Below are positions 1 through 9,207 of a stretch of DNA of 64,000 nt, one piece after another (positions within the stretch are counted from its first letter, which is position 1; every line of letters starts with the position of its first letter). Below the pieces are notes generated by a model. The model was not told the DNA's origin. It saw only the letters and a list, made by a program, of their open reading frames with translations, and ran no database searches. The DNA is from Roseomonas haemaphysalidis (GTDB lineage: Bacteria > Pseudomonadota > Alphaproteobacteria > Acetobacterales > Acetobacteraceae). Location: contig NZ_CP061179.1 in NCBI RefSeq assembly GCF_017355405.1, positions 124,001 to 188,000 on the forward strand. Reading direction: 5' to 3'. Made by a program: the position numbers and the translations under genes.

Positions 1-286
1 AGCTCCATGATTCCGCGAGCCGCCCTTCGAAGCGGCTGAAATCCAGGCGGCGGATGCCTTCCTCGTTCTCGCCCGCGACGGGGAAGTCGACCAGCGTGTC
101 CATCATGTTGATGAAGCCGGTCTGCGAGGTGTTCACGGACACCGACGGTCCGTCGTAGTCGAGGCCCGCCGGCACGTCCTCCGCCAGATACAGCAGCTGA
201 TTGCCCTGGGCGGCGGCGGCCAGCGGCCAGCACAGCGGCAGCAGGGCCAAGGCGGCGGCAGACAATCGTTTGCACAAGCGCGCCAT
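1..286 (-). CDS. ABC transporter substrate-binding protein, family 5 (N-terminal fragment)
   Basis: Only the first 95 codons are in the window; the gene runs off the left edge. It starts at an ATG and has a signal peptide of about 25 residues (basic start MARLCKR, hydrophobic core, AAAAQ cleavage region). The mature part (GNQLLYLAED..., then a GRLAESWS stretch) resembles the opening of peptide/nickel-type periplasmic binding proteins, which would deliver a solute to an inner-membrane ABC importer. The assignment rests on the leader and the LAESW-type motif only, so the ligand cannot be inferred. It reads in the same direction as the MmgE/PrpD gene, 24 bases downstream of it, and may share its transcript. 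Confidence 0.7.
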   Translation of the reverse strand, partial: MARLCKRLSAAALALLPLCWPLAAAAQGNQLLYLAEDVPAGLDYDGPSVSVNTSQTGFINMMDTLVDFPVAGENEEGIRRLDFSRFEGRLAESWS

Positions 287-310
287 GTTCAGAGTTCCTT
301 TTCTGCGTTC

Positions 311-1675
311 CTAGGGCGCCAGCAAGGCGGTGAGGTCCCGCACGTCCGCGAGGCTTTCCAGCGCATCCACCATTTCGATCAGCTTCTCCCGCGCGGTTGT
401 GGGCAGCGGTGCCTCCGCGAATTCCCAGCAGCGGCGAAACTTCGTCAGGTGCTGCTCGCGGCTCAGCCGGCGGCCGGGGCTGGCTAGCATCTGCTCGCAG
501 CCCCAGTTACGGACTTCGCCGTTGCGCAGCGTCATCTCCACCGATACCGGCACCAGCGCATTGGGGTCCGTGCCGCCGTCGGACTGCATGCGGACACGCT
601 GTGCCAGCGCGTGCGTCGCCGTGTCCGTCAGCTCTGCACCGCGGTAATGCGCCAGGTCAATCTCGCCGTGCAGCATCACCTTGGCGGCGACATAGGCCAT
701 GCACAGGCGCGCGTAGTTGGGCGAGGGGTCCGGTAGGTCGGGCCGTCCGCACAGCCGCGCGGTGACGGGCGGGCCGGTGACGACGACGCCGGCGACCTCG
801 TCCGGCGTCACCCCCCGCATCAATTCCAGCAACCCTTCCACGCCGCCATGAGTAGCGCGGCCAGCGGGATAGGGCTTGTGACTCAATTCCGCGATCAGCC
901 AGCGGCGGCCGGACAGGGCCTCCAGCGTGTCTGCCAGATCCCATTCGCCTTCGAACAAGCGGAGGTATCCGTACGGGCCTTCAAAGACGTCACGCATGCC
1001 GGGTACACCGGCGCGCGCCAAGTCGCAGGACTGCAGGGCGGCGCGGCTGTTGAATCCGACCTGCAGCGGCAGGGCGGCACTGCCTTCCACATGCGCTTGC
1101 AGCGTGCCGCTGGTTTGGGCGTATTGCAGGCCGAAGGCGCCTGTCAGCGCATCCTGGCCGAGGCCCATCAGCCGGCCAACCGCCGCCGTCGCGCCGAAGC
1201 CGCCGGCGGTCGCCGGGCGGAAGAACCGCATGGCGGAGCGGGACGCGATGCCGAGCCCGGCCGAAACGGATACACCCACCGCGCAAGCAGTGATCAGCTC
1301 CCGCCCCGAGATGCGGCCGCCACGCTCGGCCAGCGCAAGGATGGCCGGCAGTGCGGTGGCAAGCGGGTGCAGCACCGCGCCCTCGTGCACGCAGTCGTAT
1401 TCCTGGCAATGCACCTGGAACGCATTGGCCATGGCGGCCGTGGTGGCCGGCACACGCTCGCGCCGCCCCCAGACGGTTGCCTCCGCATCGCTTCCCCAGC
1501 CGCCAGCCGCCACCAGAACGCCGTCCGCGCCAAAGGCGCTGGATCCGGCGATGCCGACGCCGAGCGTATCCAAGATGAAGACCTTGGCCTGCCCGACTGC
1601 ATCTTCCGAAAGGTCTTCAAAGCGGGTCTGCAGAGCGTGCGCTGCGAAGCGCTCGGCCAGGAACGGTGCGGTCAT
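311..1675 (-). CDS. MmgE/PrpD family protein
   Basis: A 454-residue protein of the MmgE/PrpD family (2-methylcitrate dehydratase and cis-aconitate decarboxylase relatives), cytoplasmic. Visible family features are the opening FAAHALQTRFEDL, the LDTLGVGIAGS stretch near residue 45, an HCQEYDC motif and a SHKPYPAGRATHG region. The frame stays open upstream to 1765, but the extra 30 residues look unlike the family, so I start at the ATG giving MTAPFLAERF. It is divergently transcribed from a GntR/UTRA regulator and is followed by an ABC binding protein. That suggests a regulated pathway for a carboxylic acid, but the true substrate cannot be read from sequence. Confidence 0.85.
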   Translation of the reverse strand: MTAPFLAERFAAHALQTRFEDLSEDAVGQAKVFILDTLGVGIAGSSAFGADGVLVAAGGWGSDAEATVWGRRERVPATTAAMANAFQVHCQEYDCVHEGAVLHPLATALPAILALAERGGRISGRELITACAVGVSVSAGLGIASRSAMRFFRPATAGGFGATAAVGRLMGLGQDALTGAFGLQYAQTSGTLQAHVEGSAALPLQVGFNSRAALQSCDLARAGVPGMRDVFEGPYGYLRLFEGEWDLADTLEALSGRRWLIAELSHKPYPAGRATHGGVEGLLELMRGVTPDEVAGVVVTGPPVTARLCGRPDLPDPSPNYARLCMAYVAAKVMLHGEIDLAHYRGAELTDTATHALAQRVRMQSDGGTDPNALVPVSVEMTLRNGEVRNWGCEQMLASPGRRLSREQHLTKFRRCWEFAEAPLPTTAREKLIEMVDALESLADVRDLTALLAP

Positions 1676-1805
1676 GCGGAGGGAGAACAGCGGAGCAAGG
1701 GATGCACGAAATGCCTCTCCTTTATGTCTGGACAAATTCAGCGCAGAGCTTTCCGCGGCTGTCAACGCGCATAAATCTGGCCTAGAACCTTTTTGCCGAT
1801 GCCGA

Positions 1806-2594
1806 ATGAGCCGGATGCAGCTGGATGATGAAGAAGCGCGCAGACCCTGGCGAATTCATGGGCTGGACGGACTGATGGCGGACCTTCCGCTTTACCGTCA
1901 GATCCTGGAGACCTTGCAGGACCGGGTTGCCCGGGAGGTCTATCCAATCGGCAGCCAGCTCCCCACGGAGGCGGAACTGTGCGCTGAGTTCTCAGCCTCC
2001 CGCTACACGGTGCGGGAAGCACTGCGGCGGCTGGTGCAGCGCGGGCTGCTGAGCCGGCGCCGCAAGACCGGCACGGTCGTGATCGCGCGCGAGGATCACC
2101 CTGCCTACGTACAATCGATCGGATCGGTCGCGGAACTGTTCCAGTTTTCTGTCGACACGCACTTGGCTGTGCTATCTGTCGAGCGCGTCGAAAGCCCGCC
2201 GCCGCCGGTACCGTCAGATGGCGGGCCTTGGCAGCGCATCGATGGCATCCGCAGCGAGCACCGAGGCGGCCGTCAAATCTGCTACAACACGTCCTACATC
2301 CCCGTCCGCCTGGCCAATCTTGCCAAGGAGCGTCCGGCTTCCTTCGGCCCCTTCTACACTTTGCTGGAAGGCCAAGTGCCGGAGCCGATTACGCATGTGG
2401 TACAGGAGGTCACGGCCGCGCCAATGCCGGCGCATGTTGCAGCGGCGCTCGACCTGCCGCCGAATACTATCGGCCTCTGCGTGCACCGCCGCTATGTGTC
2501 CGGATCCGGTACTCTGATTGCATCGTTTAATTGGCACGCAGCTGAACGCTTCGTGCTGCGATCGCAACTGCAGCGCTCCGAATCAAATTCGTAA
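1806..2594 (+). CDS. GntR family regulator with UTRA domain
   Basis: A 262-residue transcriptional regulator. Residues about 25-95 form a GntR winged helix (LPLYRQILETL, then GSQLPTEAELC, SRYTVREALRRL and RRKTGTVV). The C-terminal half resembles the UTRA effector-binding fold (the ICYNTSYIP strand and the GLCVHRRYV region). The start is uncertain: ATG codons at 1806, 1815 and 1875 are in frame, and none has a strong ribosome site. It is divergent from the MmgE/PrpD gene and probably controls it. A short imperfect palindrome (TGTC-TG-GACA, 1725-1734) lies between them and is a weak operator candidate. Confidence 0.85.
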   Translation: MSRMQLDDEEARRPWRIHGLDGLMADLPLYRQILETLQDRVAREVYPIGSQLPTEAELCAEFSASRYTVREALRRLVQRGLLSRRRKTGTVVIAREDHPAYVQSIGSVAELFQFSVDTHLAVLSVERVESPPPPVPSDGGPWQRIDGIRSEHRGGRQICYNTSYIPVRLANLAKERPASFGPFYTLLEGQVPEPITHVVQEVTAAPMPAHVAAALDLPPNTIGLCVHRRYVSGSGTLIASFNWHAAERFVLRSQLQRSESNS

Positions 2595-2795
2595 AAGTAA
2601 TGACGGTTGTAGAAAATGCAGAATCGATGTAAGTGAGCAGATTTTATAAGAGTTCATAGTGAAATACAATAATTACGAGGAAGACTTTGCCGGATCACTC
2701 TGGCTTTGGGATTTATGCTGTCGTGGCCATTGGAAAGGCTGTTCCGAGTGAAGGAAGGATGCGGTACCTCAGATCACTGCTCGCTAACTGGCGAT

Positions 2796-3991
2796 TCAGG
2801 GCGCAAATCCGTTCAGCAGGCGGCGGATTGAGCAGCGTTGGATGCGCCAGGTTCGCCAGATCAGCATCTGGGTCGCTTGGTTCAGCAACATTGGGTGGAG
2901 AGGCGCAGCGGTAGCCTGAGCCAGCGCGGCCAAGCTCTTTGGTCCATGGGCCAGAGACTTCAGCAGTGGATCAAACAGCGTTGCCTCACCCTCGACCGGT
3001 CCGATCGGTGTTTGAAACGTCAAGCCGCCGCTGACGGGCGCGTCTGGCAACGCTGCCAGGACCAAGGTCGCAAGGGCTGAGGCGTGTGCGGGCGGTGACA
3101 ATGGTTCATCACCCATGCGGTACAGGTCACGACGAAAGGACTGGTTGCGGGCGATGTCGCGCATCGTTTCTGCCGTTGTAATAGTCCTGGCTCGAGCTAG
3201 CAATCTACGTGTTGCAGCTGGCAAGCAAACGGCATCAATATTATCGAAGGGCGCAGCACTGCCGATGTAGCAGCAACCTATGCCATGGAAAGCTTCCACC
3301 ATGTCTCCGACATGAAGGGGCTCCTAGGGCGCTGGTAACAGTTCATGTGCCAGCGCTGCCGCAGCCTGCCCACGCGCGGCGTCTAGGCGCTGCCGCTCTT
3401 GCGGTGCTGCCACGAACAGACCCGCGCCGGCCTTATCCATCTGCAGGAGCAAGGCTAGTCCTGCGTACGCGCCTCGGGCGGAACCGCCTGGTGTCTGAGC
3501 CGCCATTTGGCGCACGAGGCGCTGTGCCGCCGCGGTCGCGGACATGTCAGGATGCGTCATGTAGTGCGCGCATAAACCAACCCACCCGGCTGGAGCCGCC
3601 TTGCGATGACATCCAGCGCCGCCTGCCGCGCGCCGGGGGAGGTCCAGGACAGCACACCATGCGTGGCAACGACGTCGAAGGGCTTGCCCGCTTGCTCATC
3701 CGAAAGCGTTCGAACAGCGGAGTGGACCGCCTGCAGGTTGTCCGGCCCGGCTGCATCCCGCCGCAGTCGGGCGATCTGCGCGGAATCCGTGTCCATAGCG
3801 ACAACCTGTGCCAGGGGGTGAACCGCAGCGGTGACCAGCGCGTTCAACCCGGCACCGCAGCCCAGTTCGCACCAGCGAAACGGCCGTGACAGGTCTGGCC
3901 CCGCTTCCCCCAACGCGCGGGTAACGGCGTCCAGCCAGGCCGGCATCATCTCCCGGTGGAACCGCGGCGGGTAGGGAATGTCGCTGGACAT
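2796..3991 (-). pseudogene. Broken SAM-dependent methyltransferase with methyltransferase regulatory domain
   Basis: Three fragments in order make one protein. The first (3991 down to about 3560) is a class I methyltransferase domain with the SAM-binding motif ELGCGAGLN and an MDTDSAQ acidic loop. A frameshift near 3560-3570 (VYARTT-stop versus VYAHYMTHPDMS in the next frame) leads into a second fragment. That fragment is cut by an in-frame TAG at 3324-3326, and reading resumes at EPLHVGDMVEAF. The last piece, with DNIDAVCLPAATRRLL, matches the regulatory domain found C-terminal in this family. Two independent lesions argue against a sequencing error. Base composition is lower in G+C than in the neighbours. 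Confidence 0.75.
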
Positions 3992-4000
3992 AGCCGTCTG

Positions 4001-4480
4001 TCACCGCCTGCTCCTGTGCGACCAGCGGCGGGGGGCGATGCGCAGCATCGTATCACCATCTTGGTTCCGGCCGGTACCCGACTTGTAGACGGCATTGACA
4101 ATCCCGTCGCGGCCGAGGGAGGCATGGTTGGCCAGTCGCGCGGGGCCGAGGTTGGCCATGATCCTGCCGTCCGCATCGGTCACCGTCACTGTACTGCGGC
4201 TCGACTGCTGACATTGGCCCGGCGCTGCATGGGATCGAACGCCACATTCAATGCGTCAGCGCCCACCGGCGTATCGGCGACCACGGCACCGCTTCCGCCG
4301 TCCAGCACCGTCCGGGTGTCGCTACCCTGGGCCGCCACATAGATGCGGCCGCTACGCGGATCATGCGAAGGAACTTGCAGAACAAGTCCTGGACCAAATC
4401 CGCTACCCGTTCGTGGCAGCGCACCCAGCCCCTGAGCCAAGCCAGGAGCTAACTGCGGTGGTCAGCATAAAGGCAGGCAG
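4001..4480 (-). pseudogene. Remnant of a YncE-like beta-propeller protein
   Basis: Two frames carry pieces of one secreted propeller protein. One (about 4480 to 4186) has a leader-like stretch and then repeat-like text (DPRSGRIYVAAQGSDT, VAFDPMQRRA). The other (4189 to 4001) continues with TVTVTDADGRIMANL and ends after DGDTMLRIAP. The join near 4187 needs a frameshift, and the protein is far shorter than a full seven-bladed propeller. It lies directly upstream of the broken methyltransferase in the same low-GC patch, so both are probably debris of one older insertion. The family call is from repeat texture only. Confidence 0.5.
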
Positions 4481-4849
4481 CAAAGATCTGGGACATCTGG
4501 GATGATTACGTCAAAATATTGTCGAACTGACGTATAGCAGCGTTGCTGCGCAACGTTTTCAATCAGCCTCTCTGACGAAAAGGTGCGGTTCCCTACCCAA
4601 CAGCACCCGACATCGGCAGCCAAGGAGCGCTGGTTACGTTCACCAGCAGTGCTCTCCAACCCTCATGGCCTGTGCATAGTCCAAGACACATGAACTGCAC
4701 GATCACTCCTCACTGTGGCCATAATGAACCATAAGTAGATGCTGTGTCTGCCCAGTAACAAAAATCTGTGATGTTCCGGTATCGCCTCTGGCTATTCTCT
4801 CTGCCACACACAGTTACCGAGCGATTACCAACATCCGGTTGTTGAAAGC
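4481..4849. other. Intergenic stretch without a recognisable gene
   Basis: About 370 bases of lower G+C than the flanks. Short open frames exist on both strands but none has a family resemblance, a plausible ribosome site or coding-like third positions. It looks like the continuation of the decayed patch that begins near 2595. Confidence 0.5.
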
Positions 4850-5065
4850 ATGGTAGAATTTTCGATCCTTCGGACCGAGTGGGGAGACGGTCAGGTCGTA
4901 TACTCCATTGTTGCGGTCGATTGGAGTTCTGGGAGCCTGCAGATGCGGGAGAGCGCGGTGCTGTTCGATAGCTACGAGGACGCCAGCGTGATGCTGGAGC
5001 AACTGCGCAGCGACGCCAATGATGACGCGGGCATGGACGCAACGAAGTGGCAAGACTTCATATGA
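4850..5065 (+). CDS. Hypothetical small acidic protein
   Basis: A 71-residue open frame whose composition looks protein-like: acidic, with balanced hydrophobics and no arginine/proline excess of the kind seen in shadow frames. It reads MVEFSILRTEW..., then a helix-like segment YEDASVMLEQLRSD, and ends TKWQDFI. I do not recognise a family. The ribosome site is weak (GAAAG upstream). It stands alone, convergent with the GH15 gene, at the edge of the low-GC patch, so it may be a genuine small gene or an accessory leftover. Confidence 0.45.
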   Translation: MVEFSILRTEWGDGQVVYSIVAVDWSSGSLQMRESAVLFDSYEDASVMLEQLRSDANDDAGMDATKWQDFI

Positions 5066-5110
5066 CGTCTGTTGCCAAGCGTCGCGATACTTGCGAATCC
5101 CCGGTTGCCC

Positions 5111-6895
5111 CTACAGATCTGCTTTACCGCCCTTCCCCAAATCAAATCGCTTGAGGGCGAGGACCGCTTGAACCAAGGCCAGATGACTGAGAGCCTGTGG
5201 GAGGTTGCCTGCAAGACGGCGGGATCCGGTGTCATATTCCTCCGACAAAAGTCCAGTACGGCCGGAGATGCCTATCACCGCCTCGATAGTTTTTGCCGCA
5301 TCCTCCCGTCTCCCGGCACCCAGCATACATTCGGCTAACCAGAACGAGCACGCCAGGAATGCACCTTCCGGGACAAGGGCAGCCATACGGTGTCTCCGCA
5401 CAAACCCATCATCAACGAGATGTGCTTCGATGGCTGCAAGTGTTCCCATCATGCGCGGATCACTCATCGGCAAGAAGCCGATCTTTGGTAGCAGCAGGAG
5501 CGAGGCATCGACTTCGGCCCCGCCGAAGAACGACGTGAAGCTGTTGCGGCCATGGTCGAAGCCTTCGGCGCAGATCGTCGCATGCATATGATCGCGCAAC
5601 GCCACAAGGTCGGCCCGGCATTCGGAGCTGAGCTCATTTCCTCCCTGGCCCTTGAGGAACCGTTCCAGCACCACCCAAGCCATGGCTTTGGAGTAGACGT
5701 AGTGCCGCGGTTCGCCACGGCTTTCCCAAAGCCCTTGATCGGGTTCAGTCCATACCCTTGACACATGGGCAACCACGGCATGCTCCAGATGGCGGCCCTG
5801 GTCGTTCCGCTCCATGCCGGCCCGCTCGGCGATATGCAGGGCGGACATCAATTCACCCCAGACATCAAGTTGCAGTTGCCCCGCAGCCGCATTGCCGACA
5901 CGAACTGGTTTGGCGAAGCGGTGGCCCGGAAGCCAATCGATCTCGGCCTCATCGAGGCGGCGGGATCCATCGACCCGGTACATGATCTGCATCTTCTCCG
6001 GGGCCCCCGCGACCGCGCGAAGGATCCAGTCACGCCAGGCACGGGCCTCGTTGACAAAGCCGCATTCGACGAAGGCGTCCAGCGTGAAGGCGGCGTCACG
6101 CAACCAGCAATAGCGGTAGTCCCAATTCATGGCCCCACCGGGCTGCTCGGGCAGGGATGTCGTCGGCGCGGCGACAAGCCCGCCGGTTGGACGGTGAATC
6201 AAGTTCCGAAGCGTCAACAGCGAACGCCGCACCGCGTCGGCGTAGCTCAACTGTGTGGTGTCCAAGGTGCGGAGCCATTCGCGCCCGCTGCGTTCCGTAT
6301 CATCAAGGGCTGATCGAGCATCCACCCCATCGCTGATATGCTCGTTGGACCGCCCGTAGGCCAGAACGAACGTACGGCTTTCACCGGCTTTCAAGGCAAG
6401 TCGAGCAACGGCTGACTCGTCCTCGATGCTCAGGGACGCATCCGAATGCAAGGCCAGCTTGTCCGGACCGACATGCATGGCGAGACCTGAACCTTCATGG
6501 ACGATCCAGGGCGGCATGTTGCCGTAGTCAAACCGGAATGCGGCGCGCGAAACAAGCTCGGCGCATCCGTCCACGACCTGCGCGATGCGAACCAGCAACG
6601 GGCGCCCCTGCCGCTCCGGCATAAAGTCCGTGACAACCAGGGTTCCGGTCTCGCACTGAAACTCGGTGTCCAGGACCATCGTATCGCGGCGGTAGCTTTG
6701 CCGCCGCGCAAGCACGGGGCCCGCAGGGGCAAGGCTCCAGAAGCCATGCCGCTCATCACCAAGAAGGGCAGCGCAGCAGGCGGGGGAGTCGAACCGCGGC
6801 AGGCAGAGCCAATCGATGGACCCATGCTTCGATACGAGCGCGACGGTCTCGCCATCGCCGATCATCGCGTAGTCTTCCAGGGGGACGGTCACCAC
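5111..6895 (-). CDS. Glycoside hydrolase family 15 protein (glucoamylase/trehalase-like)
   Basis: A 594-residue GH15 enzyme of the bacterial type, with an N-terminal beta-sandwich followed by an (alpha/alpha)6 barrel. Motifs in order: EDYAMIGDGETVALVS and GSIDWLCLPRFDSP at the start, MNWDYRYCWLRDAAF in the barrel, GNAAAGQLQLDVWGE, GLWESRGEPRHYVYSK (with the expected acid/base glutamate), and GLLSEEYD (with the expected base glutamate). Such proteins hydrolyse alpha-glucans or trehalose. No signal peptide is visible, so a cytoplasmic trehalase-like role is reasonable. The start is GTG, nine bases after the upstream SDR gene, so the two probably share a transcript. Confidence 0.9.
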   Translation of the reverse strand: MVTVPLEDYAMIGDGETVALVSKHGSIDWLCLPRFDSPACCAALLGDERHGFWSLAPAGPVLARRQSYRRDTMVLDTEFQCETGTLVVTDFMPERQGRPLLVRIAQVVDGCAELVSRAAFRFDYGNMPPWIVHEGSGLAMHVGPDKLALHSDASLSIEDESAVARLALKAGESRTFVLAYGRSNEHISDGVDARSALDDTERSGREWLRTLDTTQLSYADAVRRSLLTLRNLIHRPTGGLVAAPTTSLPEQPGGAMNWDYRYCWLRDAAFTLDAFVECGFVNEARAWRDWILRAVAGAPEKMQIMYRVDGSRRLDEAEIDWLPGHRFAKPVRVGNAAAGQLQLDVWGELMSALHIAERAGMERNDQGRHLEHAVVAHVSRVWTEPDQGLWESRGEPRHYVYSKAMAWVVLERFLKGQGGNELSSECRADLVALRDHMHATICAEGFDHGRNSFTSFFGGAEVDASLLLLPKIGFLPMSDPRMMGTLAAIEAHLVDDGFVRRHRMAALVPEGAFLACSFWLAECMLGAGRREDAAKTIEAVIGISGRTGLLSEEYDTGSRRLAGNLPQALSHLALVQAVLALKRFDLGKGGKADL

Positions 6896-6904
6896 TGCCG
6901 CTCG

Positions 6905-7891
6905 TCACACATCGAAGCGGCGTGCGAGACGATGCAATCCGAAGACGGCCAGAATGCCGGCAAGGCTCCAGAAAGCGGTGCGGTGCCGCTCCGTGAACAT
7001 CTGAATGCTGCGCGGTTTGGAACGCGCATCGAACCGCCCGTGTGACCCGTAATCACCCTTCACGGGCACGAACAGATTGTTGGGAGCATCATCGGGATGC
7101 TTTTCGTCCGTCAATTGTGCGGAATAGCCGCTCTTGGCGAGATACCGGTCCAGGAATGCGGGCGCGATGCGGTTTGCGAGAATGGCCTGGACAGTGGGAT
7201 AGCCTACCCACACGTTGCGCCGATCGTGCTCCGCAGCAAAACGGATGGCACGCGCCGGAACCTCGGGCTCGAAGATCGGCGCCACGGGCTGGGCACGCCG
7301 CCCCATCTTGTTGAGGGCCCAGTCGAACTGTGGCGTGTTCACGGCCGGCAGATCCACCATGGTGAGACGAACATTCAGCTTGTCGTGAATGATCTCAGAC
7401 CGAAGCGAGTCCGTGAATCCGCGAATGGCCGCCTTGGCTCCACAGTAGACGGACTGAAGGGGAACAGATCGGTACGCCAATGCCGACCCGACATTCACGA
7501 TGACGCCCCTGTCGCGGGTGCGCATGCGTTTCAGTGCCGACATCATGCCATGAACCTGGCCAAGATAGGTGACACGCGTTCCGCGCTCGACTTCCTCGGC
7601 CGTCAATTTCGCTACCGGCGAGAACACGGTCGCCATCGCCACGTTCACCCAAATGTCGATAGGCCCAAGCTCATGCTCGACCTTCTCCGCCGCGGCCTCA
7701 ACCGCCGCGGCATCCGCGACGTCAGTGGGGATCGTCAGGGCGCGGACACCTTGTTCGCGTGCGTAGTCGGCGGCCTGTTCCAGCCGGTCCGGGTCACGCG
7801 ACAGCAAAGCGACATCGTATCCGGCGCGGGCGAACTCGTCGGCCGTCGCGCGTCCAACGCCAGCGCCGGCACCTGTTATGACAACAATCAT
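6905..7891 (-). CDS. SDR family oxidoreductase with C-terminal membrane anchor
   Basis: A short-chain dehydrogenase/reductase of about 328 residues. It has a Rossmann motif GAGAGVG right at the N-terminus, an NVGSALAYRS strand with the catalytic serine region, and the YCGAK active-site pair. After the usual 250-residue SDR core comes a linker and a hydrophobic helix near the end (AFWSLAGILAVFGL followed by RLARRF), suggesting membrane attachment. I start at the ATG giving MIVVITG, which has GGAT upstream; an earlier ATG at 7906 is possible. It is the upstream partner of the GH15 gene. The substrate is unknown. Confidence 0.85.
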   Translation of the reverse strand: MIVVITGAGAGVGRATADEFARAGYDVALLSRDPDRLEQAADYAREQGVRALTIPTDVADAAAVEAAAEKVEHELGPIDIWVNVAMATVFSPVAKLTAEEVERGTRVTYLGQVHGMMSALKRMRTRDRGVIVNVGSALAYRSVPLQSVYCGAKAAIRGFTDSLRSEIIHDKLNVRLTMVDLPAVNTPQFDWALNKMGRRAQPVAPIFEPEVPARAIRFAAEHDRRNVWVGYPTVQAILANRIAPAFLDRYLAKSGYSAQLTDEKHPDDAPNNLFVPVKGDYGSHGRFDARSKPRSIQMFTERHRTAFWSLAGILAVFGLHRLARRFDV

Positions 7892-8111
7892 GACTGATGG
7901 ATCCATCCTGTCGACCGAGGCGACCAATCACATTGCGTCCCGGCCAAGCTAGGCAATGGAACCAAACAAAATTTAACGCCTTGGATAGTATTACGAGCGT
8001 CGGAGGAGGGCATCGAAGTGATCAGCAGCGGTCGACTGCCAGCCCGCATAAACGTTCACGCGAAGACGTGGGCGGCTCCGTTGAAACACGCCACCCATGT
8101 CTGCCGTTCTC

Positions 8112-9203
8112 TCATTTCATAGCGGAGATCGGGCGCTCAACGGCGAGGTCGAGGACATGGTCAGCAGTGTCCAGGGCACGGTCCAGCATATCCATGCGGG
8201 TGACAAATTCAGCGCGCATGATGGCCTTGCGGTCCTCGGGCAGCCAGCTGGCTTCCAGGCCGGCCAAGCTGAGTTGACGCGCATCCCCAGGCAACCAGGC
8301 TGCAGCCGCGAACATGGTTCGCCAGCAATGGCCCATGTTGGTCCCAAAGAAAGTGGGATCGTCCGTTCCCAGTACGATATTCAAACCAGCCTCGCGCATG
8401 CGGCGGATGCGTTGCTGGCGCGGCTCGCGGTTGCCGCGAATGGATGACCAGCAGGCCATCGTGAACGGTACCTGCTCCGCCGCCGCGCGGGCGACGATCG
8501 CAGGATTGGCCAGCATGTTGTACCCATGGTCGAGCCGATCACACCCCAGGGCGTCGCGGCAATGCGTGAAGTGGACCGGTGGTCCCTCGAACATCGTCTG
8601 GTTGTCTTCGCAAACATGGGCGGTGCGGCGCAGGCCGGCACGGCCGGCGCGCCGCCAGGCCTCCACCCAGACCAGCGGCGGCCCGGCACGCTCCGCGCCG
8701 TCCAGCCCGATGCCGATCACCTGGGGGCGGGGATGTTGCTCCATCCAGTCCAGCATCTCCAGCGCTTCGGACGGCAGACAGACGCTGCGATCGATGCAGG
8801 CGATCAGCAGCGCCGTGGTGCCGAAGGCTTTTTCAGCGCGGGTCAGCCCGTCGATCAACCCGTCCACGATGACGGGATAGGTGGTGCCACTCGGCGTGTA
8901 GTAATGCGGATTGAAGAAGATCTCGGCGTGGCGGACATTGCCGTGGCGGTGCAGGTCCTCGATGCATTCGAAGGCGATGCGCGCGAACTCTTCCCGCCGC
9001 CGCACCGCCAGGGCGCCGAGCCGCAGCATTTCCAGGAAGCCGTAGAAGTCGGGCCACTGGTACAGTGTGTCTGCCGGGCGTGGCAGCCGCACGCCGTTGG
9101 CGGCCGCCAGCTCCACCAGCGTCGTCGCCCGCACCGCCCCGGCGATGTGCAGGTGCAGCTCCACCTTGGGAACGAGGTCGAGATAATCGGAATAATTCAG
9201 CAT
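8112..9203 (-). CDS. add: Adenosine deaminase
   Basis: A 363-residue amidohydrolase-fold enzyme of the adenosine/adenine deaminase family. Metal-binding HLH (H17, H19) lies in VPKVELHLHI. HVCED follows, then CDRLDHGYN with the conserved histidine/aspartate region, and GTDDPTFFGT carries the late metal-site aspartates. It converts adenosine, or a related purine, to the deaminated base or nucleoside in the cytoplasm. The frame is open far upstream, but that part is arginine/serine-rich shadow text, so I start at MLNYSDYL. It begins four bases after the stop of an ABC binding-protein gene, implying a joint transcript. Confidence 0.85.
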   Translation of the reverse strand: MLNYSDYLDLVPKVELHLHIAGAVRATTLVELAAANGVRLPRPADTLYQWPDFYGFLEMLRLGALAVRRREEFARIAFECIEDLHRHGNVRHAEIFFNPHYYTPSGTTYPVIVDGLIDGLTRAEKAFGTTALLIACIDRSVCLPSEALEMLDWMEQHPRPQVIGIGLDGAERAGPPLVWVEAWRRAGRAGLRRTAHVCEDNQTMFEGPPVHFTHCRDALGCDRLDHGYNMLANPAIVARAAAEQVPFTMACWSSIRGNREPRQQRIRRMREAGLNIVLGTDDPTFFGTNMGHCWRTMFAAAAWLPGDARQLSLAGLEASWLPEDRKAIMRAEFVTRMDMLDRALDTADHVLDLAVERPISAMK

Positions 9204-9207
9204 GGCG

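Noticed and set aside
927-1805. Long rightward open frame upstream of and fused to the GntR regulator
   Set aside because: Its text is Ser/Arg/Pro-rich and lies opposite the MmgE/PrpD gene; the GntR family starts near 1806.
2687-2914. Small rightward frame from TTG with GAGGAAGA upstream
   Set aside because: No family resemblance, and its second half is the complement of the broken methyltransferase.
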